DNA of 64,000 nucleotides. Origin: an uncultured Dehalococcoidia bacterium (GTDB taxonomy: Bacteria; Chloroflexota; Dehalococcoidia; Lucifugimonadales; Australimonadaceae). Position numbers and translations under genes: made by a program. Shown here piece by piece: positions 7,706 to 16,443 of the stretch. How positions within the stretch are numbered: position 1 is the first letter of the stretch; each line of letters starts with the position of its first letter. The notes beneath the pieces were generated by a model that worked only from the letters and a program-made list of their open reading frames with translations, did no database searches and had not been told where the DNA came from. The stretch is from contig OY282355.1 in assembly GCA_958295525.1 (NCBI GenBank), forward strand, positions 2,103,931-2,167,930, read 5' to 3'.

Positions 7706-9133
7706 CTAGACGCCTGCGGCGGCGCGCAATTCGCTGAGCATTTCGCGGACGCGCTGCGGGCTGTCGCCTTCCGCGTAGATGCGAAGCAGGGGCTCCGTTC
7801 CCGAGGGGCGTATCAGCCCCCAGAAGCCGCCCTCCAGCGTGTAGCGCGCCCCGTCCATCGTATCCGTGCCCTCGACGCGCAGACCGGCGATGGAGGCCGG
7901 CGGGCGGGCGGCGAGCGTGACCGCGTCGGGCCTCGGGCCGTCGGGCGCGAGGTCGACGTCCAATCGGTCGTAGGCATGCTCGCCGACCTGCTCGTGGAGG
8001 TGTTTGACGAGTTCCGACGCCCGTTTGCCGGTGCGCGCCATCAGTTCCAAGAAAAGCAGCCCGCTGAAAATCCCGTCGCGCTCCGGAATGTTGCCGCGAA
8101 AAGCGTACCCGCCGCTCTCCTCCCCCGCCGCCACCGCGTCCTCCGTCAGCATCGTCGGGCCGACGAACTTGAAGCCGACCGGCGTGACGTGGACGGGCTG
8201 GCCTGCGCGCGCCGCGAGTTTGTCCACCATCGCGCTTTGCGTGAGCGACCGCACGATGGGGCCGCGCAATTCGCGGTGGCGCAACTGATGCAGGCACAGC
8301 AGTGAAAACGTGGAGAGCGTGTCTATGAACGCCCCGTTCTCGTCCAGCACGCCGAGCCTGTCCGCGTCGCCGTCCGTGGCGAGCACGACGTCGAAGCGCC
8401 CTGCGCGCGCGGCCTCGATGCTGGGGCCGAGGTTCGGCTCGATGGGCTCCGGCTGGCGCATACCCGGGAAGGCGGGGTTGCGCTCGGCGCGCATCTCCTC
8501 GACGCTCGCGCCCTCGCCCTCGAGCGCGGCGGAGAAGAAGCCCGCGCCCGCGCCGTGCATCGCGTCCACTCCCACGCGCAGCCCCGCGGCGCGCACTGCG
8601 CCGACGTCAACTCCGCGCGCGAGGTTCTCCAGATACGGCGCGCTCATATCCACGACCTGCAGCAGCCCGCCGTCGGGAGGGCTTGCGGGAGGGGCGACGC
8701 CGCCCGCGTCCAGCAGCGCGTCTATGCGGCGCTCGATCCGCTCGACGATTTCCGGCGGAGCGCTCCCCGCGTAGTCCGGCTTGTACTTGAAGCCGTTCCA
8801 TGCGCCGGAGTTGTGGCTCGCCGTGATGATGACGCCGCCCCCGGCGCCGTGGTGCAGAATGTTGTAACTCACCGCCGGCGTGGGCGCGGCGCTGTCCGAA
8901 AGGCGGACGGGCACGCCCTCCGCCGCGATGACGGCCGCGGCCTCCGCCGCGAACTCAGGCGACCCAAAGCGCGTGTCGTAGCCGACGACCGCTCCGCGCT
9001 CCGCCATCCCTTGCTCCTTGAGATGCCCGGCGGCGGCGGCGGCGCAGACGCGCAGGTTGGCGAACGTGTAGTCCCGGGCGATCAACGCCCGCCAGCCGTC
9101 CGTCCCGAAACGGATGAGCGGTCTGTCCGTCAT
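7706..9133 (-). CDS. Phosphoglucomutase/phosphomannomutase family alpha-D-phosphohexomutase
   Basis: The enzyme interconverts hexose 1- and 6-phosphates through a phosphoserine. Seen in order: RFGTDGWRALI at the N-terminus, the catalytic serine loop ITASHNSGAWNGFKYK (near residue 100), the metal-binding DGDADRLGVLDENG and the C-terminal phosphate-binding RPSGTEPLLRIYAEG. Length is 475 residues. The ATG at 9133 overlaps the metK stop (TGATG), supporting both this start and cotranslation. Glucose versus mannose preference cannot be read from the sequence. No sugar-nucleotide genes are adjacent. Confidence 0.9.
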   Translation of the reverse strand: MTDRPLIRFGTDGWRALIARDYTFANLRVCAAAAAGHLKEQGMAERGAVVGYDTRFGSPEFAAEAAAVIAAEGVPVRLSDSAAPTPAVSYNILHHGAGGGVIITASHNSGAWNGFKYKPDYAGSAPPEIVERIERRIDALLDAGGVAPPASPPDGGLLQVVDMSAPYLENLARGVDVGAVRAAGLRVGVDAMHGAGAGFFSAALEGEGASVEEMRAERNPAFPGMRQPEPIEPNLGPSIEAARAGRFDVVLATDGDADRLGVLDENGAFIDTLSTFSLLCLHQLRHRELRGPIVRSLTQSAMVDKLAARAGQPVHVTPVGFKFVGPTMLTEDAVAAGEESGGYAFRGNIPERDGIFSGLLFLELMARTGKRASELVKHLHEQVGEHAYDRLDVDLAPDGPRPDAVTLAARPPASIAGLRVEGTDTMDGARYTLEGGFWGLIRPSGTEPLLRIYAEGDSPQRVREMLSELRAAAGV

Positions 9134-10356
9134 CAGCGCGGCAGGCCGGCGGCCTTGCGGAGCGCGTCCGCCTTGTCCGTCCGTTCCCACGGAAGGTCGA
9201 GGTCGGGCCGTCCGAAGTGGCCGTAAGCGGCGGTCTGCGCGTAGATCGGGCGCCGCAGGCCGAGCGCGTTGATGATCGCCCGCGGCCGCAAGTCGAAATG
9301 CTCGCGCGCCAGTTCCCGAATGCGCTCGATGTCCACGTTGCCCGTGCCGAACGTCTCGATGTCCAAACTCGTAGGCTCCGCGACGCCGATGGCGTAGGAG
9401 AGTTGCGCCTCGCACCGCTCGGCAAGCCCCGCCGCGACGATGTTCTTCGCCACCCAGCGCGCCGCGTAGGCCGCCGAGCGGTCGACTTTAGTCGGGTCTT
9501 TGCCGGAGAACGCGCCCCCGCCGTGCCGCGCCGCGCCGCCGTAGGTGTCCACGATGATCTTGCGTCCGGTGAGTCCCGCGTCCCCGTGCGGGCCGCCGGT
9601 TACGAACCGCCCCGAAGGGTTCACGAGTATCCGCGTCGCGCCGTCCATCAAATCCGCCGGAACGACCGGGGCGATGACGTGCTCCCGCACGTCCCGGTCG
9701 ATCCGCTCGTTGGACGCCTCGTCGCCGTGCTGCGTGCTGACGACGATGGTGTCAATCCGCTTCGGCTTCCCGTAGGCGTACTCGACCGTCACCTGCGACT
9801 TGCCGTCCGGCTTGAGATACGGAACGACGCCCTGCCGCCGGGCCTCCGCGAGGCGGCGCGTCAGTCTGTGCGCGAGGACGATGGGCAGCGGCATCAATTC
9901 GTCAGTCTCGTTGCACGCGAACCCCACCATCATCCCCTGGTCGCCCGCGCCCGTGTGCGGATCGTCGAGCGCTCCGTCTTTCCCCCGGTCTTCCAGCGCG
10001 GTGTCCACCGCCGCTTTGATGTCAGGCGACTGGTTGTGCACGTGCTGAATCACCTGGCAGGAGGCATAGTCAATGCCGATCGCGTCGTTGTCGTAGCCGA
10101 TGCGCTTCAGCGTCTCGCGGACGACCGTCTCGTATTTCACCTCCGCGCTGGTGGTGACCTCGCCGAAAACGTGAACGAAGCCTTTGCCCGTCGCGGTTTC
10201 GCAGGCGACGCGGGCTTGCGGGTCTTGCTCGTAGATCGCGTCCAGTATCGCGTCGGACACCTGGTCGCAGAGTTTGTCCGGGTGCCCCTCGGTCACCGAC
10301 TCGGAGGTCAGGAAGTATTGCGGGGCGGTCTCAAACGTCGTTCCGTTCTGCGTCAT
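9133..10356 (-). CDS. metK: S-adenosylmethionine synthetase
   Basis: MetK condenses methionine and ATP to S-adenosylmethionine. The 407-residue protein shows all family signatures: [18 protein letters not shown] at the N-terminus, the hexapeptide-type motif [12 protein letters not shown], and the glycine-rich [15 protein letters not shown] phosphate loop. The C-terminus carries the usual AYGHFGR. It is followed with a 5-base overlap by the phosphohexomutase gene and preceded by ahcY, which removes the S-adenosylhomocysteine made by SAM-dependent methylation. AAGGAG lies about 11 bases before the ATG. Confidence 0.97.
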   Translation of the reverse strand: MTQNGTTFETAPQYFLTSESVTEGHPDKLCDQVSDAILDAIYEQDPQARVACETATGKGFVHVFGEVTTSAEVKYETVVRETLKRIGYDNDAIGIDYASCQVIQHVHNQSPDIKAAVDTALEDRGKDGALDDPHTGAGDQGMMVGFACNETDELMPLPIVLAHRLTRRLAEARRQGVVPYLKPDGKSQVTVEYAYGKPKRIDTIVVSTQHGDEASNERIDRDVREHVIAPVVPADLMDGATRILVNPSGRFVTGGPHGDAGLTGRKIIVDTYGGAARHGGGAFSGKDPTKVDRSAAYAARWVAKNIVAAGLAERCEAQLSYAIGVAEPTSLDIETFGTGNVDIERIRELAREHFDLRPRAIINALGLRRPIYAQTAAYGHFGRPDLDLPWERTDKADALRKAAGLPR

Positions 10357-10414
10357 TCGCGCGGCTCTCCTTCGTTATCCTGGCGTTAGGCTACGTTTCC
10401 CAACCTGCCTAAGC

Positions 10415-11686
10415 CTAAGTTCCGGTCTCCCATCCGGCGAGATAGGCGGCCTGCTCCTCCGAGAGGACGTCCATTTCCTGCCCCATCGCCTCCAATTTGA
10501 GCGAGGCGACTTGCCGGTCAATTTCGAGCGGAACGTCGTAGACGTCCGCCGTCATTTGCGCGGCGTTCTTCGCCATATACTCCGCGCCGAGCGCCTGGTT
10601 GGCGAAACTCATATCCATCACGGCGGACGGATGCCCCTCGGCGGCGGCGAGGTTCACGAGCCTGCCCTCCGCCAGCAAGTTGATCCGCCGCCCGTCCGCC
10701 GTTACGTACTGCCGCACCATCGGGCGGACTTCCCGCGTCTCGACCGCGGCGTCCTCCAGGGCGTCCAGGTTGATCTCGATGTTGAAGTGGCCGCTGTTGG
10801 CGATGATGGCCTCGTCTTTCATCGCCTGAAAGTGGCGCGCGTCCAGCGCGTGCTTCCCTCCGGTGACGGTCACGAAAACGTCGCCCACCCGCGCCGCGTC
10901 GTCCATTCGCATCAGCCGGTGGCCGTCCATCGTGGCCTCCAGCGCGCGCACCGGGTCGACCTCGGTCACGATCACCTGCGCGCCCATTCCCCGCGCCCGC
11001 ATTGCGACCCCGCGCCCGCACCACCCATAGCCCGCCACGACGACGTTCTTTCCTGCGAAGAGAACGTTGGTCGCCCGCGTGATGCCGTCCAGCGTGCTCT
11101 GGCCGGTGCCGTACCGGTTGTCGAACATATGCTTGGTGTCGGCCTCGTTCACGGCGATGATCGGATAGCGCAGTTTCCCCGATTTCGCCATGCTCCGCAA
11201 GCGAATCACCCCCGTCGTCGTCTCCTCCATCCCCCCGATGACGCCGCCCAGCAGCGCCTGCCGCTCCGTGTGCAGCATCGCCGCGAGATCGGCCCCGTCG
11301 TCCATCGTCATATTCGGCTCCGCGTCCAGCACGGAGGCGATATGGCCGTAATACGTGTCGTTGTCCTCGCCCTTGATCGCGTAGGTGGGAATGTCGTAGA
11401 CGGCGGCGAGCGCCGCGGCCGCCGCGTCCTGCGTCGAGAGCGGATTGCTGGCGCAGAGGCGAACGTCCGCGCCCCCGGCCTGCAGCGCCAGCGCGAGGTT
11501 CGCCGTCTCCGGCGTCACGTGCAGGCACGCCGCGAGCGTGAGCCCCTGCAGCGGCTTCTCCCGCGAGAAGCGCTCCTTGATCAGACGCGCCACCGGCATC
11601 TCACGCCCGGCCCACTCCACCAAGCGGACGCCTTCCTCCGCGAGGGACGGGTCGCGGACGTCTCCAAGTTTCCCTTCGGGTTGCAC
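10415..11686 (-). CDS. ahcY: Adenosylhomocysteinase
   Basis: AhcY splits S-adenosylhomocysteine into adenosine and homocysteine with bound NAD. Visible features are [17 protein letters not shown], the substrate region [11 protein letters not shown], the conserved [13 protein letters not shown], the NAD-binding [21 protein letters not shown] (written here as [14 protein letters not shown]) and IIANSGHFN. At 423 residues it is of the short type without the insert found in some bacterial enzymes. The GTG start at 11686 has AGGAAGGA seven bases upstream. It lies between metK and a rhodanese gene in a SAM-cycle operon. Confidence 0.96.
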   Translation of the reverse strand: MQPEGKLGDVRDPSLAEEGVRLVEWAGREMPVARLIKERFSREKPLQGLTLAACLHVTPETANLALALQAGGADVRLCASNPLSTQDAAAAALAAVYDIPTYAIKGEDNDTYYGHIASVLDAEPNMTMDDGADLAAMLHTERQALLGGVIGGMEETTTGVIRLRSMAKSGKLRYPIIAVNEADTKHMFDNRYGTGQSTLDGITRATNVLFAGKNVVVAGYGWCGRGVAMRARGMGAQVIVTEVDPVRALEATMDGHRLMRMDDAARVGDVFVTVTGGKHALDARHFQAMKDEAIIANSGHFNIEINLDALEDAAVETREVRPMVRQYVTADGRRINLLAEGRLVNLAAAEGHPSAVMDMSFANQALGAEYMAKNAAQMTADVYDVPLEIDRQVASLKLEAMGQEMDVLSEEQAAYLAGWETGT

Positions 11687-11698
11687 GATCTGTCCTTC

Positions 11699-12052
11699 CT
11701 ACGCTCCGTAGTCCGCCGGCAGTTCCGCCTCGATCCACTTGGGCGTGCCCGCCTCGATGTTGTACAGGCGCTCCGTCTCGAAGCCTAGCGCCGCCGCCAT
11801 CTCCGCCGCGAGCGCGCTCCGAACCCCCGCCGCGCAAATGAACAGCAGGTCGGCGTCTTTCGGCAATTTCGACTCCGCCTCCGCGAGGAAATCGTCCACC
11901 GGAATGTGGACGGCGCCCGCGGCGCGCCCCGACTCCCACTCGTCAGGGCGGCGCACGTCGACAACGAGCGCGCCCTCCTCCTGCATCTCGCGGGCTTCCT
12001 GCACCGATATGCGGCGGTAGGGCTCGCCCGGTTCCTGTCTCCCTCGTTCCAT
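11699..12052 (-). CDS. Single-domain rhodanese
   Basis: This 117-residue rhodanese-like protein would carry a persulfide on its cysteine. The domain starts at RISVQEAREM, has LVVDVRRPDEWESG and AVHIPVDDF, and ends with the active-site loop ICAAGVRSALAAEM, where the cysteine is present. Its start overlaps the mtnP stop (TAATG) and it is 12 bases from ahcY, so it is embedded in the methionine-salvage and SAM-cycle operon. A sulfur-handling role in that pathway is an inference from context. Start choice is set by the overlap, since a longer frame upstream would run through mtnP. Confidence 0.88.
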   Translation of the reverse strand: MERGRQEPGEPYRRISVQEAREMQEEGALVVDVRRPDEWESGRAAGAVHIPVDDFLAEAESKLPKDADLLFICAAGVRSALAAEMAAALGFETERLYNIEAGTPKWIEAELPADYGA

Positions 12053-12930
12053 TATGACGCTCCTGTGTCCGTAATGTAGCGCGAAATGATGGGGCCGAGA
12101 CGCTCCAGCGTTTCGCGGGGCGCGTTCTCCCGGGCGGTCACCAGCGCGTTCCGGAGCGCGTCGCCGCACCCGCAGGGCCGCTCCGCGCCTATGGCCGGAA
12201 TCACCCGCCTCAGAATGTTCTGAGAAGCCGCCGCGTTCCGCCCCAGATTCGCTATCACCGTCTCAACCGTGACCGTCCCGTAAACGTCGTGCCACACGTC
12301 GTAGTCCGTCACGCAGGCGAGCGTCGCGTAGCACATCTCCGCCTCGCGCGCCAGTTTCGCCTCCGGCAGCGCCGTCATTCCAATGATGCTCGCTCCCCAC
12401 GACCGGTAGATCTCGGACTCCGCCCGCGTCGAAAACGCAGGCCCCTCGATCACCACCATCGCCCCCCCGCGGTGCGTCGCAGCGTCCTCTTCGGCGGCGT
12501 CCGCCAGTTGCGCGCTCAGCGCAGGGCAGAACGGGTCCGCGAATGAGATATGCGCGATCATCCCGTCGCCGAAAAACGTGTTCTCCCGCAACCGCGTCCT
12601 GTCCACCAACTGATCGGGAACGACGAGATGCAGCGGCGCGACCTCTTCCTTGAGGCTGCCCACCGCGCTCACCGACACGACGCGCTCCACGCCCAACTGC
12701 TTCAGCGCGTGAATGTTCGCCCGCGCCGGAATCTCCGACGGCGAGATCCGGTGCCCCGGCCCGTGACGCGCCAAAAACGCGACCGCCGTCCCCTCCACCT
12801 CGCCGATGACGATGGGGCTGCCGGGCTCGCCGTAAGGCGTGGAGACCGCAGCCTCCCGCGCGTTGTCCATCGGCATATCGTAGAGCCCCGTGCCGCCGAT
12901 GACGGCGATCCGCGCTTGCGCCTCCGCCAT
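12052..12930 (-). CDS. mtnP: S-methyl-5'-thioadenosine phosphorylase
   Basis: MtnP cleaves methylthioadenosine with phosphate to adenine and methylthioribose 1-phosphate. Signatures seen: IAVIGGTGLYDM at the N-terminus, phosphate-binding FLARHGPGHRISPSEIPARAN (shown as FLARHGPGHR), VSAVGSLKEE, the substrate loop VIEGPAFSTRAES and GMTALPEAKLARE, and the late VTDYDVW. Length is 292 residues. The product feeds the next enzyme, MtnA, whose gene lies immediately upstream and overlaps it by TAATG. Purine nucleoside phosphorylase paralogues exist, but the neighbouring mtnA supports MTA as substrate. Confidence 0.94.
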   Translation of the reverse strand: MAEAQARIAVIGGTGLYDMPMDNAREAAVSTPYGEPGSPIVIGEVEGTAVAFLARHGPGHRISPSEIPARANIHALKQLGVERVVSVSAVGSLKEEVAPLHLVVPDQLVDRTRLRENTFFGDGMIAHISFADPFCPALSAQLADAAEEDAATHRGGAMVVIEGPAFSTRAESEIYRSWGASIIGMTALPEAKLAREAEMCYATLACVTDYDVWHDVYGTVTVETVIANLGRNAAASQNILRRVIPAIGAERPCGCGDALRNALVTARENAPRETLERLGPIISRYITDTGAS

Positions 12931-14141
12931 TACGCCGCCCCCTGCATAACCGAATGCTCCGCGATTGCCCGCAGGCTCGCCTCATACGGCGGACGCGCCG
13001 CTCCGCGTTCCGTGACGATGGCCGCGATCAGCCGCGCCGGAGTCACGTCGAACGCGGGATTCCATACGCTCACCCCCTCCGCCGCGACTCGCCGACCGGC
13101 GAGCGACGTCACTTCCTCGGCGGAGCGCTCCTCGATAGGAATCGCCGCCCCGCTCGCCGTCCCGAAATCCACCGTCGAGACGGGCGCCGCGACGTAGAAC
13201 GGAATCCCGTGCGCCGCCGCGAGCGCCGCGAGCGCGTAGGTGCCGATCTTGTTGGCCGCGTCGCCGTTCGCCGCCACTCGGTCGGCTCCGGTCACCACCG
13301 CGGAGACCCGCCCGGACGCCATCAGCGCGCCCGCCGCCGAATCCACGATCAGCGTCGCCGGAACCCCCAGCCGCGCCAGTTCCCACGCCGTCAGGCGCGC
13401 CCCCTGCATCCACGGGCGCGTCTCCGTGCAAAAGACGCGCAGCCGCCTCCCCGACTCCCACGCCGCCCGAATGATCCCCAGCGCCGTGCCGTAGCCCGCC
13501 GTCGCCAGCGCGCCGGTGTTGCAGTGCGTCAGAACGCCACCGGACTCCGGCAGCAGCGCCGCCCCGCAGCGACCAATGGCGCGGTTCGCCTCGACGTCCT
13601 CCTCCCGCATACGGTGCGCCAGAGCGAGAATGCGGTCGGCGGCCTCGGCGGGCGAGCCGCACGCGCGGGCGGCGTCCATGCACCGCCTCACGGCCCAGCC
13701 CAAGTTGACGGCGGTCGGCCTCGCCGCAGCGAGCGCGGCGGCGTCCGCCTCCAGCCGCGAGAGAAAGGCGCTCATCGCCCCATCGCCCTGACCGCGTAGG
13801 CGGGAATCCCGCCCCTCTTGCGCCGTCGTTCCCGCGTAGGCGGGAACCTTGCCCTCCTGTCCCGCCATTCCCGCGTAGGCGGGAACCTCGCCCCCTGACG
13901 GCGCCCCCAGCGCAGCGCCGTCGCCCCGGGCGGCGAGCGCCATCGCGTAGGCGGCGGCCACCCCGATTGCGGGCGCGCCCCGCACCTGCATCCCGCGTAT
14001 GGCGCGGACGACCTCGGCGGGGCTGCTCGCGCTCGCCCACTCCTCGCTTTCGGGCAGGCGCGTCTGATCCAGCAGATGCAGCCGCCCGTCCCGCCATACG
14101 ATGGGGGAGAATTCCGCGCCGATTTCGGGTTCGTAGGTCAA
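12930..14141 (-). CDS. mtnA: Methylthioribose-1-phosphate isomerase carrying an in-frame repeat insertion
   Basis: MtnA isomerises methylthioribose 1-phosphate to the ribulose form in methionine salvage. Family motifs are [106 protein letters not shown] and [11 protein letters not shown]. Between [10 protein letters not shown] and [14 protein letters not shown] lie about 45 extra residues ([30 protein letters not shown]) encoded by three copies of the dispersed palindrome, with no stop or frameshift. The start is uncertain: no ATG precedes the domain, so the TTG at 14141 is taken, without a clear SD. Confidence 0.88.
   Translation of the reverse strand: MTYEPEIGAEFSPIVWRDGRLHLLDQTRLPESEEWASASSPAEVVRAIRGMQVRGAPAIGVAAAYAMALAARGDGAALGAPSGGEVPAYAGMAGQEGKVPAYAGTTAQEGRDSRLRGQGDGAMSAFLSRLEADAAALAAARPTAVNLGWAVRRCMDAARACGSPAEAADRILALAHRMREEDVEANRAIGRCGAALLPESGGVLTHCNTGALATAGYGTALGIIRAAWESGRRLRVFCTETRPWMQGARLTAWELARLGVPATLIVDSAAGALMASGRVSAVVTGADRVAANGDAANKIGTYALAALAAAHGIPFYVAAPVSTVDFGTASGAAIPIEERSAEEVTSLAGRRVAAEGVSVWNPAFDVTPARLIAAIVTERGAARPPYEASLRAIAEHSVMQGAA
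13793..13900. repeat. Three dispersed palindromic repeats inside mtnA
   Basis: Copies of the 20-base palindrome (form ATTCCCGCGTAGGCGGGAAT) occur near 13795-13812 (one arm partial), 13830-13849 and 13869-13888, spaced by about 39 bases, which is a multiple of three. Two are read in one frame as VPAYAG and the third one base shifted as DSRLRG. None introduces a stop codon. Confidence 0.9.
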
Positions 14142-14281
14142 CAGAAGTAAAGCCGTTCGTTGCGTAAGTCGCGCCGCCGCGCGCCACCCTAGTCTACCAC
14201 GAAACTGGCGGGATGCGCGAAAGCGGAGGGGTGTTGACGCTTCGCGCGGCGCGGCGCCCGCAGGAGTTTCCGCTTCGCGCG

Positions 14282-15838
14282 CTACGACTTGCGGAGGGCG
14301 CGGCCGGGGAGGGCGCCGGTGTGGCGGCCTTGCTCCCAAACGGGCGTTCCGTTGACGAAGACGCGCTCGATGCCTTCGGCGAATTGCTTGGGGGAGTCGA
14401 AGGTGGCGAGGGCGCGCACGCGCTCCGGGTCGAAGACGACGAGGTCGGCTTTCGCGCCGTCGCGGAGGATACCGCGGTCGCGGAGGCCGAGCCGGCGGGC
14501 GGGGGCGCCGGTCATCTTGTGAACGGCGTCCTCGAGGCGGAGCGTTCCGTCGCGCACGGCTTGCCCCAGCAGCCAGGGGAACGTTCCGTAGGAGCGGGGG
14601 TTGGGCATTCCGCCGGTGAGCAGTCCGTCGCTGCCGACCATCTGCGCGGAGTGGCGCATAATCTCGCGCACGTTGTCGGGGTTGCCGGTTCGGGCGACGA
14701 ACGCGACGTCCAGCCGCTCCTCGATGAGGAGGTCGCAGATCGCGTCCACCATCCGCTTGCCTTGCGCGTCGGCCATATCCTGTAGGGAGCGGCCTTCCCA
14801 TTCCTTGTTCTTGTCGGAGCCGACGTGGGCGAATTTGTAGTCGGCGAGGGAGCCGCCCCACTGGGGGTAGACGTCGTTGGCGATGCGGTCGCGGACGTCC
14901 GGGTCGGCGATGCGCCGCAGCAGTTGGGCGGGGCCGCCGTCGTGAACCCAGGGCGGGATGAGCGAGAGGAGAATCGTGCTCGCGGCGGGGTAGGGATACT
15001 GATCGAACGTCACGTCCACGCCCGCGTTGCGCGCCTCGTCCACGAGGGCGGTCATTTGGGCGCCCATTCCGGGGACGGGGCTGTGGTAGTGGGATATTTG
15101 CACGGGGGCGCGGGCGCGCCGTCCGACGGCGACGGCTTCGCGGAACGGATCGAGGAGGCGGTCGCCGAGCCCGTAGCGGGCGTGAGTTACGTAGAGGCCG
15201 CCGTAGGGCGCGACGGCGCCCGCGATTTCCGCGAGTTCCTGCGTGTCGCTGTAGACGTTGGGGACGTAGGTGAGGCCGGTGGAGAAGCCAAAGGCGCCGT
15301 CGCGCATCGCTTCACCGGCGAGGGCGCGCATTCGGGCGAGTTCGGCCTCCGTCGGCAAGCGGTCGGCCCAGCCCATCGCCTCTACGCGGAGCGCGGCGTG
15401 GGGGACGAAGAAGACGACGTTGCACGAGGACGCGCCGTCAAAGAGGTCGAGGAACGACGCGACGGACGTCCATTCGGTTCCCTCGGGCGGGCGCCCGTTG
15501 ACGGCGGCGAGGTAGTCCACGAGATGCGGGAGGTTGGCGGGAGAGACGGGGGCGTAGGAGAGCCCGTCTTGCCCTAGGGCCTCGGTGGTGACGCCCTGGC
15601 TGACTTTCGGCTCGTGGCGGGGATTCGTCAGGAGCGCGAAGTCGGAGTGGGAGTGCATATCTATGAAGCCGGGGCAGACGGCGAGCCCGGCGGCGTCTAT
15701 GACGCGCCCAGCCTCGATTGCGCCAACGTCGCCCTCGACGAGCGTGACCTCGTCGCCCTGAATTCCGACGGCGGCGTGGAACCAGGCGCGCCCCGCGCCG
15801 TCTATGACTTTGCCGTTGACGATGAGCGCGTCGAACAT
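14282..15838 (-). CDS. N-acyl-D-amino-acid deacylase family amidohydrolase
   Basis: This 518-residue metal-dependent amidohydrolase resembles D-aminoacylase, which removes acyl groups from N-acyl-D-amino acids. The composite beta domain starts [15 protein letters not shown]. The metal-binding motif [14 protein letters not shown] is at about residues 55-68. Later His residues lie in VTHARYG and QISHYHSP, and [10 protein letters not shown] contains the conserved Asp. The C-terminus returns to the beta domain with [20 protein letters not shown] role in scavenging D-amino acids from peptidoglycan or detrital protein is a family-based inference. The gene stands alone between an mtnA upstream gap and a repeat-rich gap. 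Confidence 0.87.
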   Translation of the reverse strand: MFDALIVNGKVIDGAGRAWFHAAVGIQGDEVTLVEGDVGAIEAGRVIDAAGLAVCPGFIDMHSHSDFALLTNPRHEPKVSQGVTTEALGQDGLSYAPVSPANLPHLVDYLAAVNGRPPEGTEWTSVASFLDLFDGASSCNVVFFVPHAALRVEAMGWADRLPTEAELARMRALAGEAMRDGAFGFSTGLTYVPNVYSDTQELAEIAGAVAPYGGLYVTHARYGLGDRLLDPFREAVAVGRRARAPVQISHYHSPVPGMGAQMTALVDEARNAGVDVTFDQYPYPAASTILLSLIPPWVHDGGPAQLLRRIADPDVRDRIANDVYPQWGGSLADYKFAHVGSDKNKEWEGRSLQDMADAQGKRMVDAICDLLIEERLDVAFVARTGNPDNVREIMRHSAQMVGSDGLLTGGMPNPRSYGTFPWLLGQAVRDGTLRLEDAVHKMTGAPARRLGLRDRGILRDGAKADLVVFDPERVRALATFDSPKQFAEGIERVFVNGTPVWEQGRHTGALPGRALRKS

Positions 15839-16138
15839 CTAGTCCTTCGTTTCCCCGATTCCGCCGGCCAATCCGCGAAAAAGCGCTCATTTGCACTCAA
15901 AAGCGCTCATTCCTCGTTCGGTTAGGCGGCGCGCCCGCGCCGCCGAGGGATTTGAGGCGCGACGACGGAATCATCGTAGCAGGGCGTGGCGATGGGCGCA
16001 ACGGGCTTATGTCATAATGGAAGGAGCGGCCTAGGCAAGGCGAGGAGCGTGTTTTCGCCCGATGATGAATATCAGGCCGGAGACAGCGCGCCGGAGTGGA
16101 GTTCGAGGCGCCGGGGACGGGCTCAGGCGGGGAGCGGA
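15839..16138. other. Intergenic stretch upstream of the D-aminoacylase gene
   Basis: This part of a 605-base gap has no supported gene. Two AGCGCTCATT motifs occur at about 15882-15915 (AAAAGCGCTCATT twice), the inverted form of the unit repeated at 16139-16247. GTCATAATGG near 16012-16021 may hold a -10 element. Confidence 0.5.
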
Positions 16139-16247
16139 GTGAGCGCTCTATGAGCATCGAATGAGCGCTTTGTGAGCATCGAATGAGCGCTTTGCGAGCG
16201 CTGAATGAGCGTTTTGTGAGCGCTGAATGAGCGCAAATGAGCGCTGG
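16139..16247. repeat. Five tandem about 22-base repeats with AGCGCT cores
   Basis: Units GAATGAGCGCTTTGTGAGCR(T/C) start at 16159, 16181, 16203 and 16225, with a degenerate one at 16139. The period is exactly 22 bases for three consecutive units. Each holds AATGAGCG and a second GAGC half-site, giving regularly spaced binding-site-like cores. It lies in a gap between two leftward genes, 196 bases beyond the stop of the DUF3179 gene and about 300 bases upstream of the D-aminoacylase start. Confidence 0.8.
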
Positions 16248-16267
16248 GGTCGGGGAGGGGGAATAGG

Positions 16268-16414
16268 GCGAGATTCCCGCCTGCGCGGGAATGACGAGAC
16301 AGAGGGGCGAGGTTCCCGCCTACGCGGGAACGACGAGACAGGGGGCGAGATTCCCGCCTACGCGGGAACGACGGGGCAAGGGGGGCGAGATTCCCGCCTA
16401 CGCGGGAACGATGG
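16268..16414. repeat. Four tandem dispersed palindromes
   Basis: Four copies of the palindrome GATTCCCGCCTACGCGGGAA (variants TGCGC for TACGC) are spaced by 38 to 40 bases. The linkers, such as CGACGAGACAGGGGGCGA, are also similar to one another, so this is tandem duplication of one unit and not a CRISPR array. Confidence 0.85.
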
Positions 16415-16443
16415 GGCATAGGGGCGGGCAAGGCGCTGCCGCG

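Noticed and set aside
16268-16414. Possible CRISPR array (short palindromic repeats with about 15-base linkers)
   Set aside because: Linkers are similar to each other, units are dispersed across the window in both orientations, and the period reflects tandem duplication. The same applies to 47443-47590 and 37943-38060.
16123-16431. Minus-strand open frame of 102 codons
   Set aside because: It consists wholly of palindrome and 22-base repeat sequence (FPRRRES, SRAGGN motifs) with no independent coding signal.
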